Assembly (NCBI GenBank): GCA_040394475.1
Contig: JBEBSD010000077.1
Location: forward strand, 1 to 30,003
Length of the DNA: 30,003 nt
Source of the DNA: JBEBSD01 sp040394475
GTDB lineage: Bacteria > Bacteroidota > Bacteroidia > Cytophagales > Spirosomataceae
Direction: 5' to 3'
Of the stretch, positions 15,543 through 23,600 are shown piece after piece. The notes under the pieces were generated by a model that saw nothing but the letters and a program-made list of their open reading frames with translations, was not told the DNA's origin and did no database searches. Made by a program: the position numbers and the translations under genes. The stretch's first letter is position 1, and every line of letters begins with the position of its first letter.

Positions 15543-18500
15543 TTATTTCACGCTTAGCAGGTAATTCACTAACTCGTTGAAGTCTTTTTCGGGTATGATA
15601 TACCGGAACTGATCCGGCATAATTGTAGTCGAAACGGCTTTGTAAGCTTTAATGGAGCTTTTGGGAAGTGAAAATTCCTGCCCGGCGAAATCCGCAAAAA
15701 CCATTGTTTCTCCCTCCGTCCGGCGGTATAAACCCATTTTTTGCTCGTTGGTGGTCAGGGTAATACTGTAGGTACGAAAGGCTTCAGTGACATTCCGGTT
15801 GGGAGCCAGTATTTTCTCTGTCAGCGCATGTGCCCCCCAATTGCCGATACCATCCAACTGAGGGCCTACCAGGCCTCCTGCACCCTTTACCTGGTGACAA
15901 GCCGCACAGTTCGCGGTAAAGACTTCTTTCCCGCGCGCCAGGTTCCCCCGATACGCCTGGACGCCGGCGGTCCGCTGGTTCACAAGGGCTTCGAGTTCTT
16001 TCTCGGAGTCAGCACCTTTGGCAAGTAATTTTGTGATGACTTCCTGCTGGGCGGCAGTGGCATGATGGTCGGCCTGCTGCCGGATCGCCGTTACGGTCAG
16101 AAGACCGGCGGGCGCCTCTTCCTTTTCGATGGATTCCAGCAGGTAGCCCACCCCGGCCGTGCTTTTTACGAGTGCCTGGGCAATAGCGGTCTGCAGCTGG
16201 CGGGAAGCAGCAGGCAGACCATCCTGCAAGGTTTTGAGATTGATTGCCGACGGGTCGCCGCCCAGGGCTCCGGCCAGGTGTTCTTTGTAGATCGGGTAGG
16301 TCCTGATATCGGTAAAGAGCTGCCGGAACACGGGGCTGTAAGCCGTTGGTGACAGTTTGACCAGCGCATTGACAGCAGCCCGCTGCAGCTCCAGCGGCGC
16401 GCCGTCCGGAAGCACCCGCTGGAGCGCCTGCTCCAGGGAAACCATTTTATAGGTGCCGGCTATTGCTGCCGCCTGTTCAAAGTTGGTCTTTTCTGTGGCG
16501 GAGCCGGCATGCAGTGCTGCAAAAGGTTTTTCCGCATAATGGGTAATGATTGTGTAGGCCGCCTGTTGTTCCCGTTGTTTCAGCTGCGGGGTAGGCGCCC
16601 GGCCCGACTGGGTCATTCCGCGTGAAAGGGCCTGGTATTGTTCCATGAGCTGCAGCGGAGTAGCTGCATATGCTTTCTGAATACGTTTCAAAAGGCCGTC
16701 TATCTGTGCCGGGTGGACATAACGGGCCACGTATTCGAGATAGGGGATGGCCTCAGACGCCGTCAGTTTTCCGGTGAGCAGGTAATCGTAAGCAAAAAAA
16801 GCGGCGGGTTTTGACGGCAGGTCCAGAACGGTCTTGCTCAACAGCTGCCGTGCTTCGGTCGACCATCGGGCAGACAGAGCCTCCGACAATACTTCCGGTG
16901 ATTTGAGATTATACCGCAAGGCCAGTAACACCGTGTAGCGTAAATGGGAATCTTGTTCAGGAACTTTTTCATACAGGTCAAGCAATGGCTGCAGGTTTCG
17001 GAAATCCGGGAACCGGTGCAGGGCTTCGGCAGCCGTTCGCTGGATAAACGGACTGGGGGCGCGGAGTGCCTCCAGCACAAGCTGACGGCTGGCTTCCGAA
17101 AGTGTCGGCTGCTGCGCTAAAATCCGGAGCGCGTGGATCCGGACGGTTTCGTCTTTGCTGTTCAGGTAGTTGGCATGGAGCTCTGCGGGCAGCGCGCCCA
17201 GCCGGTGCAGCAGCCAAAGCGCCTGTACCTGGCTCCGCCAGTCAGACTGGCTGTTTTCCAATACCTGCAGCAGGGGCGGTACCGATTGGGACCCGTAGGT
17301 GTCATAAATCCGGTCGGCTGTCCGCATCCTGATCGTCAGCTGGGGGGTATTCAGTTGGGCAATGAGCTCGTCCAGGGAAGCACCGTCCTTTAGCGCCGGT
17401 TGCCCGCTTTTGTTTCCTTTATAGGTAATACGCCAGATCCTTCCGCTCACCCGGTCCCGGCCGGGGTGATGGAGGTCTACCTCGTAATGGCCGATAATCC
17501 GGTTGTAGAAATCAGCGACATACAACGCGCCGTCGGGCCCAACTTTGATATCGACCGGACGGAACCAGGGATCATCGCTGAGCAGAAAGTTTTCTTCAAA
17601 CCTGGAGACCGGGGTGGATCCTTCAAACGATACGGAGTTCCGGCTGATCCGGCTGGTTACCACATCGCCGATAAAGAAATTATTCCGGTAGGCTTCCGGA
17701 AATTGCTGACCGGTATAATAAACCAATCCTGCCAGAGCGGTCGACCCTAATTCGTAACTGGTCATTTCGGGGCCGAACCCGATTCCCGTAGCCCGTTTAC
17801 CGAAATGAGGGTAGTCCGCATCCGGAATTAACTGGTAAATCGGCTTGGAATGACAGTCTACAGAATACAGATAACCTCTTTCATCATAGCTGAAGCCAAA
17901 GGGGTTGACCCTTCCGAAGGTTGTCTGTTCCGCCCGGCTGCCATCCGTCCGGAAACGGAACGTATTTCCCGACGACATCCGGAGGCTGTCGCCATCGGTC
18001 CCCGCTACCTGTGATGTATTCGAGAAGCCATGGCTGGCGTGTACCCAGCCGTCCCAGCCGCGGATGAAATTATTGACCATCCCGTGCGTATCGTTGAAAC
18101 CGAAGGGGCCGAGGAGCTTTTGTTCCGTATCGGCTTTACCGTCGCCATCGGTATCCCTGAAGTAATACACATTGGGAATGCTGTAGGCAATCGCCCCGTC
18201 GGCCATGGGCATAATGCCGATCGGTATATTGAGGTCCGACTTGAATTCGGTAAACGTATCGGCCTTACCATCTCCGTTCGTGTCTTCAAGAATGGTGATT
18301 TTGTCGTTCCCGTTCCCCGGATCTGCCGCCAGCGGATATTCGGTGGATTGCGTCACCCACAGCCGGCCCCGGTGGTCGAATTCGATGTTCATGGGTTTAC
18401 TGATATCCGGTTCCGACGCAAAGAGGGTAATTTCAAAGCCCGGAGGAAGCCGGAATCCTCTGCGTTCCATTTCCGGAGATTGAAAACCGGTGGAACGCAC

Positions 18501-18632
18501 ATGCTCTGCGTATTTATCTGCCGATAAGGTGGTATCGGAAACCGATTTTTGCGGGGTTTTGCAGCTATGCGTCAGTAACAGCCCTCCGAAAAGTAAAATC
18601 CGGAGGAACGTAACCTGTTGGTAATTGCTCAT
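15543..18632 (-). CDS. PVC-type c-haem lipoprotein with beta-propeller and HEAT repeats
   Basis: A large exported protein of 1029 residues. A lipoprotein signal (LLLTHSC, Cys24) is followed by a soluble-dehydrogenase-like beta-propeller (about 50-400; PPGFEITLFASEPDISKP and DTNGDGKADTFTEF). This is the putative membrane-bound dehydrogenase domain first described in Planctomycetes and Verrucomicrobia. Helical HEAT-like repeats fill about 410-870. A cytochrome c domain with one haem motif CAACH (Cys909, Cys912, His913) completes it; a Met near IMPDQF may be the sixth ligand. Such proteins are thought to take electrons from oxidation of sugars or alcohols in the periplasm. The physical partner here is likely the Tat-exported Gfo/Idh protein encoded 52 bp upstream. 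Substrate unknown. Confidence 0.9.
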   Translation of the reverse strand: MSNYQQVTFLRILLFGGLLLTHSCKTPQKSVSDTTLSADKYAEHVRSTGFQSPEMERRGFRLPPGFEITLFASEPDISKPMNIEFDHRGRLWVTQSTEYPLAADPGNGNDKITILEDTNGDGKADTFTEFKSDLNIPIGIMPMADGAIAYSIPNVYYFRDTDGDGKADTEQKLLGPFGFNDTHGMVNNFIRGWDGWVHASHGFSNTSQVAGTDGDSLRMSSGNTFRFRTDGSRAEQTTFGRVNPFGFSYDERGYLYSVDCHSKPIYQLIPDADYPHFGKRATGIGFGPEMTSYELGSTALAGLVYYTGQQFPEAYRNNFFIGDVVTSRISRNSVSFEGSTPVSRFEENFLLSDDPWFRPVDIKVGPDGALYVADFYNRIIGHYEVDLHHPGRDRVSGRIWRITYKGNKSGQPALKDGASLDELIAQLNTPQLTIRMRTADRIYDTYGSQSVPPLLQVLENSQSDWRSQVQALWLLHRLGALPAELHANYLNSKDETVRIHALRILAQQPTLSEASRQLVLEALRAPSPFIQRTAAEALHRFPDFRNLQPLLDLYEKVPEQDSHLRYTVLLALRYNLKSPEVLSEALSARWSTEARQLLSKTVLDLPSKPAAFFAYDYLLTGKLTASEAIPYLEYVARYVHPAQIDGLLKRIQKAYAATPLQLMEQYQALSRGMTQSGRAPTPQLKQREQQAAYTIITHYAEKPFAALHAGSATEKTNFEQAAAIAGTYKMVSLEQALQRVLPDGAPLELQRAAVNALVKLSPTAYSPVFRQLFTDIRTYPIYKEHLAGALGGDPSAINLKTLQDGLPAASRQLQTAIAQALVKSTAGVGYLLESIEKEEAPAGLLTVTAIRQQADHHATAAQQEVITKLLAKGADSEKELEALVNQRTAGVQAYRGNLARGKEVFTANCAACHQVKGAGGLVGPQLDGIGNWGAHALTEKILAPNRNVTEAFRTYSITLTTNEQKMGLYRRTEGETMVFADFAGQEFSLPKSSIKAYKAVSTTIMPDQFRYIIPEKDFNELVNYLLSVK

Positions 18633-18684
18633 TTTTAAACAGCTGTTTCGATGATTCGGGAAGTTAGGCCCGGGGGGAGGTTTT

Positions 18685-20052
18685 TTAAACGGTTAGCGGG
18701 TCGGGGTGTACCCACGGACCTCTGTATGCCCTGGTCAGCAGGGTGGTTGCCTCAGGGTCATTCTTGACTACCCGTTGTACAGGATCGTAAACGAGCGGCC
18801 GGCCCAGCTGCATGGAAAGATTGGCCAGAATACAGGAAGCGGTGGAAATATGCCCCTCTTCGATATCGGCAACCGGACGGCTGTTTTTTTCGATGGCATT
18901 CAGGAAATCGCGCATGTGCAAACGCGTTGCCGGTGCGGCATTGAGCTCAATCCTTTCCTCGTTGAGGTCTTCCGGGTATTGCTCTTTTTCGTAGACGACA
19001 TCCTTATGGATTTTTTCGCCTTTTCCCTGTGGAATAAAATCGTACGCCATGGTACTTCCCCAGAGGGTTCCCTTGTCGCCATAGAGTGTAAACGACCAGG
19101 GATATTCCGGATTGGCCGGCGTGCCCCAGGTACGGTGCTGCCAGACACAATTCAGGTCGTCATAGGCAAAGACAGCATGCTGGGTATCCGAAATATTCGA
19201 TTTTCCGTCTTTCTGGACATAGATTCCACCATTGGAACTGATGCTTTTAGGCCAGCCCAGTTGTAACATCCAGCGGACGGTATCAAACATATGGACACAC
19301 ATATCCCCCGTAATACCGTTTCCGTATTCGGTAAAGGTCCGCCACCAGCGGATATGCGGTGAGCCGTCGTAAGGACGCAGCGGCGCCGGACCGGTCCACA
19401 TTTCGTAATCGAGGTAATCCGGTACCGGCTGTACGGGCGGGTTATCGTTGGCACGCATGTGGTAGTAGCAGCACATCTCCACATGATGGATTTTCCCCAG
19501 CAGGCCGGTATCGATAATGTTCTTTTTTGCATCGATCAGATGGGGCGTGCTTTTGCGCTGCGTACCTACCTGTACCACTTTTTTGTATTTTCTTGCCGCC
19601 GCCACCATTGCCTCTCCCTCTATTACGTCCACACTGATAGGCTTTTGCACATAAACATGGGCGCCGGCTTTGACGGCATCAATGGCCTGAAGGGCATGCC
19701 AGTGATCCGGCGTGCCGATTAGCACAATGTCCAGTTCATTTTCCGACAGCAGTTTACGATAGTCACCATAAAGCTTGGGGACTTTACCGGATTTCTGGCG
19801 TTCACTTACCAGCTTTCCTGCGGCCTCAAGCGTATTTTTATCGACATCACATAAAGCGATTACTTCCACCGGGGCCACCTGGATCAGTCGGAATAGATCA
19901 CTTTTTCCGTACCAGCCCGTACCGATGAGTCCTACCCTGTACGATTTTGCCGGGCTACTAAAATCCCCGCCATGAGCACCAAAAGAAGCCAATGCAAGAG
20001 ATGCCGTAGCCCCTTGTAAAAACTGACGACGGTTTATATGGAAATTATGCAT
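18685..20052 (-). CDS. Tat-exported Gfo/Idh/MocA family oxidoreductase
   Basis: A protein of 455 residues. A twin-arginine signal is clear (NRRQFLQGATASLALASFGA, residues 7-26). The Rossmann domain has the dinucleotide motif GLIGTGWYGKSDL, an acidic end of the second strand (ALCDVD), and a QKPIS motif where cytoplasmic members usually show EKP. The C-terminal Gfo/Idh alpha/beta domain has GNGITGDMCVHMFDTVRWM. Exported members keep NAD(P) tightly bound and act on sugars or glycosides in the periplasm; 3-keto-glycoside chemistry is known for some Bacteroidota relatives. It is the first gene of the operon with the PVC-type cytochrome and the VCBS protein. Start at ATG 20052. Confidence 0.9.
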   Translation of the reverse strand: MHNFHINRRQFLQGATASLALASFGAHGGDFSSPAKSYRVGLIGTGWYGKSDLFRLIQVAPVEVIALCDVDKNTLEAAGKLVSERQKSGKVPKLYGDYRKLLSENELDIVLIGTPDHWHALQAIDAVKAGAHVYVQKPISVDVIEGEAMVAAARKYKKVVQVGTQRKSTPHLIDAKKNIIDTGLLGKIHHVEMCCYYHMRANDNPPVQPVPDYLDYEMWTGPAPLRPYDGSPHIRWWRTFTEYGNGITGDMCVHMFDTVRWMLQLGWPKSISSNGGIYVQKDGKSNISDTQHAVFAYDDLNCVWQHRTWGTPANPEYPWSFTLYGDKGTLWGSTMAYDFIPQGKGEKIHKDVVYEKEQYPEDLNEERIELNAAPATRLHMRDFLNAIEKNSRPVADIEEGHISTASCILANLSMQLGRPLVYDPVQRVVKNDPEATTLLTRAYRGPWVHPDPLTV

Positions 20053-20163
20053 GTGAAGTGACTGTTAAACGAAAATTCGATGACTACTTTAACGGATCTG
20101 TTGTCTCTGATCTCAATCTTTGTATTAAAGCAATCAAGAGAGATAGTTTACTATAGTTCTTAC

Positions 20164-20198
20164 AAAAAAGGCAGTCCGGCTCGGCAGCGTCCTTTTTT
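20164..20198 (-). terminator. Likely intrinsic terminator of corA
   Basis: On the minus strand AAAAAAGG pairs with CCTTTTTT around a G/C-rich inner segment. The 5' arm overlaps the corA stop codon (20197-20199) and the 3' arm supplies the U tract. It also sits upstream of the Gfo/Idh operon and would insulate it from corA transcription. The inner pairing is imperfect. Confidence 0.5.
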
Positions 20199-21300
20199 AC
20201 ATCCATTTTTTCCATTTAAAATAGCCGTAAAGACCAGCGGCGGTGAGCAGCATCACGCCCCAGGTAGCATAATAGCCATAGGGGAAAGACAGTTCCGGCA
20301 TATTTTCGAAATTCATGCCGTACACCCCGACGATGAACGTCAGCGGCATAAAAATGGCTGAAAAGATAGTCAGTGTTTTCATGACCTCATTCATCCGGTT
20401 GCTCATGGTGGAAAGGTGGACATCCACCAGGTTGGCCAGCAGCTCCCGGTGCGATTCGATGGATTCGATCACCTGCATAATGTGATCATACAAATCACGG
20501 AAGTAAGGAATCACATGGGGGTTGATTTGGTTGTTATTGTCACGGGTAATCTCGGTAACCATGTCCCGGAGTGGCCAGACACACCGGCGCATGAGGGTCA
20601 GATCCCGCTTGATCGCGTAAAGTTCTTTTAATTTATATGCCCTGGTATTGTTGATTATATCATCTTCTACCCGCTCAATACGTTCTTCCAACTGCCCCAG
20701 TACAATAAAGTAGTTGTCTACCACCACATCCAGTAATGCAAATAGCAGGTAGTCGGCCCCATTGGACCGCGTCTTGCCGACAGAGGCTTTGAGGCGGTCT
20801 TCTACAGGCTTGAAAACATTGCCCTCCGATTCTTCCTGGAAAGAAAGCAGCAGGTTGTTCTTATAAATCAGGCTGATGTGTCCGGCTGTTACAGAGGGGG
20901 TTTCCGACAGGGCGAATTCTCCTTCCGGGGTTGCTGCAAGCCGTAACATTTTTAAAACCAGGAATAACGAATGGTCCTCATAGGTTTCCAGCTTGGGTTT
21001 CTGATGCGTGTCGATCACATCTTCCAGCACCAGCGGGTGGATTCCGAAGCGCTTTCCAAGTTGTCCGATGACCAGGGCATTATGGATGCCGTCCACGTTG
21101 TACCAGGTTACGCCATCGCTTTTGGCGTCCTCACCGGGGGCGAGTTCCTCGCTTTTGGTGATTTTGTCCCGCTCATAATACTTCGGGGAATAGCGGATTC
21201 TGGTAATGACCGTATTCAACGTAATTTCCGGCCCCACGTAGGTCAGTGTTCCCGGAGAAGTCAGTAGATTTCGTTGTGAACTGTGTTTTCGTTTGGCCAT
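20197..21300 (-). CDS. corA: CorA-type magnesium/cobalt transporter
   Basis: A protein of 367 residues. The large N-terminal cytoplasmic domain contains WYNVDGIHN and LVLEDVIDTHQKPKLE. A long stalk helix follows (KLKELYAIKRDLTLMRRCVWPLRDMV), then two C-terminal membrane helices. The selectivity motif GMN is in VYGMNFENMPE between them, and a basic KWKKWM tail follows. It would form the pentameric Mg2+ channel of the inner membrane. Start: ATG 21300 (MAKRKHSSQRN) is preferred over a TTG at 21354. It is divergent from the ECF sigma gene. Confidence 0.95.
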   Translation of the reverse strand: MAKRKHSSQRNLLTSPGTLTYVGPEITLNTVITRIRYSPKYYERDKITKSEELAPGEDAKSDGVTWYNVDGIHNALVIGQLGKRFGIHPLVLEDVIDTHQKPKLETYEDHSLFLVLKMLRLAATPEGEFALSETPSVTAGHISLIYKNNLLLSFQEESEGNVFKPVEDRLKASVGKTRSNGADYLLFALLDVVVDNYFIVLGQLEERIERVEDDIINNTRAYKLKELYAIKRDLTLMRRCVWPLRDMVTEITRDNNNQINPHVIPYFRDLYDHIMQVIESIESHRELLANLVDVHLSTMSNRMNEVMKTLTIFSAIFMPLTFIVGVYGMNFENMPELSFPYGYYATWGVMLLTAAGLYGYFKWKKWM

Positions 21301-21644
21301 AGCAGCGATAATAATTGGTTCTGGAAGGTACGGATTTTTCCAGGATGTAATCAAGAAGTGCTTTTATTAAAACAGCCCGGACCGGAGCCTGACCGCCTTT
21401 CCGGGAAGTTGACCCCGGATTGGAAGGCAAAGCAGCAGTAGGTAATTTGCACCGGCTTAGGGAATTAAAGCAATTTACGTATACAGGATTATGTTAGCAA
21501 AGGTTACCGAACGGGAGGGAGGAAGCAGGTGCCGCTCCGATGTTTTTTTCGTTTTTTTATCGTATAAGACCGCGTAAAATTGCTATTTTGGTTGGACGGT
21601 ATTTATTTTACACTTGTACATCATCTTTAGGAAGCAACACGTGT
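21301..21644. other. Divergent intergenic region between corA and the ECF sigma gene
   Basis: About 344 bp without a supported gene. It must hold the promoters of corA (-) and of the sigma gene (+). The plus-strand reading frame is open from 21540, but its first 35 residues (rich in Phe, Arg and Tyr) do not resemble an ECF sigma N-terminus, and the sigma start is placed at ATG 21645. A TATTTTGG close to the Bacteroidota -7 box lies near 21585; no clean -33 partner is visible. No repeat or RNA gene was seen. Confidence 0.5.
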
Positions 21645-22259
21645 ATGAACAGGGATTTGTTGACGGATAACGAAATGACGGATGTTGAAGCCTGGGCCCG
21701 GTTCCGGAAAGGAGAGGAAGTAGCCTTTGAATGGCTTTACAGGCGGTATTTTAAGTCGTTGGCACGGTATGGACTTAAGCTTACCGCGAATACGGATGCT
21801 GTTGAAGATGCCATTCACGATTTATTTATGGATCTCTGGAGGCGAAGGACCTTTCTGGCAGAGGTGACTAATCCCAGGTTTTACTTATTCCGCTCCTTAC
21901 GGAACCAGCTCATACGAAATAGCCGCCACGACGTATTAGAGGATTCGAAGGCTATTGAAGACTGCGTCAACCTGGTAGGAGAGCCCTCTGCCGAATTTCA
22001 GCTGATCAGCCATGAAAGTCGCGATGAAAAAAACAGCAGGGTCAAAAATGCCATTGCCAGGCTTAGTCCGCGTCAGCAGGAAGTGATTACGCTGCGCTTT
22101 TTCCACGGGTTTTCCATGGATGAAACTTCCGCGCTTATGGGAATGCCCAAACAGTCGGTGAGCAACCTGATGTTCCGCGCCTACAATGCCCTCCGCCTGC
22201 ACATGCAGTCAGCGGTGTACTTCTTTTTCCTCGTCGTAGCCAGACTGGGCGGGGTGTAA
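21645..22259 (+). CDS. ECF-type RNA polymerase sigma factor (SusC/FecR-associated)
   Basis: A protein of 204 residues from ATG 21645 (MNRDLLTDNEMTD); ATG 21675 is an alternative. Sigma region 2 is seen in EVAFEWLYRRYFKSLARYG and DAIHDLFMDLWRRR. Region 4 has the helix-turn-helix LSPRQQEVITLRFFHGFSMD followed by SALMGMPKQSVSNLMFRA. This is the Bacteroidota family of sigma-70 factors that sits beside FecR anti-sigma genes. It should be held inactive by the FecR protein encoded 127 bp downstream and, once released, transcribe the susC/susD genes that follow. The C-terminus is hydrophobic (AVYFFFLVVARLGGV), common in this subfamily. Confidence 0.93.
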   Translation: MNRDLLTDNEMTDVEAWARFRKGEEVAFEWLYRRYFKSLARYGLKLTANTDAVEDAIHDLFMDLWRRRTFLAEVTNPRFYLFRSLRNQLIRNSRHDVLEDSKAIEDCVNLVGEPSAEFQLISHESRDEKNSRVKNAIARLSPRQQEVITLRFFHGFSMDETSALMGMPKQSVSNLMFRAYNALRLHMQSAVYFFFLVVARLGGV

Positions 22260-22386
22260 CCGGGTTTCTCCGGTGAATTCTGCAGCGGTAGTTCGCGCGC
22301 CGTAAAAAAAATGCGAATCACTGAGTAGTTATTGAAAAAACCTGTACCTCCTACAGTAAGCAGTGATTATTGAGTGTTTATTTAGG

Positions 22387-23439
22387 ATGAAACAAGATAA
22401 TTCCAATATTGAGGAGCTACTTCAGGACGATGAATTCGTCCGGTGGGTATTGTATAATAAAGGAAGTGAGAAGTGGTTGCCCCTTTACCGGGCACAGCCG
22501 CAACTGGTTGCGCAGGCAAGGGATTTTATTCTGAAAGTAAAGGAAGCGGAGGAGATTCCGGACTCGGATGAACAGGAGGACAAGGTTTGGGAGCGCATTG
22601 TCTATTCCCGGATGCAAAAAGACCGGAAGAGCCGGCAATGGCTGCAGTGGGCGGCAGGGGTAGTGCTGGCATCGGCACTGGGCTGGAGCGCGTACGAGTA
22701 CCGTCCTGAAGCCCCTCGTGAGCCGGTGTGGCAGGAGGTTGTGACCTCGCAGGAGGCGCAATTGATTACCCGGGAGAATACATCGGAAGGTGTACAGGAC
22801 ATTGTCCTGGAAGATGGCAGTTTGGTCCGGCTCGAACGGGGCAGCAAAATAACGTATCGCCAGCCATTTGATGCGGAAGAAAGGCGTGTTTTTTTTTCGG
22901 GAGAAGCATTTTTCCGGATTTCAAGAGATGTTGACCGGCCGTTTGTGGTTGAGTCAAAGGATGTGGTCACAAGGGTATTGGGTACCAGTTTCACCGTAAA
23001 GGAGTCGGGTGGTAAAACGGAAGTAAACGTTTTAACCGGACGGGTTTCGGTCTCACGGCAAAAGGATCCTGTCGTCAAGCAGGAGCAGGTAGTGGTGCTG
23101 GATCCGAATCAGAAAGTGGTTTTTACGCACAGGACCGAAGAGTTTCAAAAGCAGTTGTCTGAAAACCCGGTGCCCCAGACGCGGCTGGAGGAGTACCCGA
23201 AACTGCGGTTTGAAGAGATCAGTGTACCCGAACTGCTGGATTTGCTGGAAGACCGTTATAAGGTCAGGTTCGTATATGACCGGAAAATGCTCCGTAAATG
23301 TATTATTACGACTACTTTGAACGATAACCCGCTATTTGATAACCTGGAAGTTATCTGCCGGACAATAGGAGCCACCTACCGGGAAGTAGATGCCCAGATT
23401 GTAATCGAATCGGGAGGCTGTTTTTCTTATAACCCTTAA
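22387..23439 (+). CDS. FecR-family anti-sigma factor with DUF4974
   Basis: A protein of 350 residues from ATG 22387; an upstream GTG at 22363 gives eight unlikely extra residues. The cytoplasmic N-terminal part (1-84) would bind the sigma factor. A single membrane helix (about 85-103, WLQWAAGVVLASALGWSAY) is followed by the periplasmic FecR domain (about 120-225; VLEDGSLVRLERGSKITY, VFFSGEAFFRISRD, VLGTSFTVKE). The C-terminal DUF4974 domain (about 275-345, LRFEEISVPELLDLLEDRY) resembles the STN fold and should contact the STN domain of the SusC encoded next. It transmits substrate occupancy across the inner membrane to the sigma factor. Confidence 0.93.
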   Translation: MKQDNSNIEELLQDDEFVRWVLYNKGSEKWLPLYRAQPQLVAQARDFILKVKEAEEIPDSDEQEDKVWERIVYSRMQKDRKSRQWLQWAAGVVLASALGWSAYEYRPEAPREPVWQEVVTSQEAQLITRENTSEGVQDIVLEDGSLVRLERGSKITYRQPFDAEERRVFFSGEAFFRISRDVDRPFVVESKDVVTRVLGTSFTVKESGGKTEVNVLTGRVSVSRQKDPVVKQEQVVVLDPNQKVVFTHRTEEFQKQLSENPVPQTRLEEYPKLRFEEISVPELLDLLEDRYKVRFVYDRKMLRKCIITTTLNDNPLFDNLEVICRTIGATYREVDAQIVIESGGCFSYNP

Positions 23440-23502
23440 ATCGACGTATTGCACATGATTTAAAAAGAACTGTTCCGGCTTGATGCAAGCCATACAATCA
23501 AA

Positions 23503-23532
23503 AAAGGGAAGATGCTGCAACATCCTCCCTTT
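23503..23532 (+). terminator. Hairpin between FecR and SusC genes, possible attenuator
   Basis: AAAGGGAAGATG (23503-23514) pairs with CATCCTCCCTTT (23521-23532) with one mismatch, across a 6-nt loop. It lies about 65 bp after the FecR stop and 70 bp before the SusC start. The U tract is only the TTT of the arm, so it is likely to cause partial termination or to stabilise mRNA ends rather than stop all transcription. Confidence 0.5.
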
Positions 23533-23600
23533 AGTAAACGGCTGTTTTCAGGCGGCCGCAAAGTAATGTTTTGTCTATCACAACAAAAACGACACAATTT

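Noticed and set aside
21540..21644. N-terminal extension of the first sigma factor
   Set aside because: The extra 35 residues (MFFSFFYRIRPRK and so on) do not resemble sigma region 1 or 2, and ATG 21645 gives the usual length.
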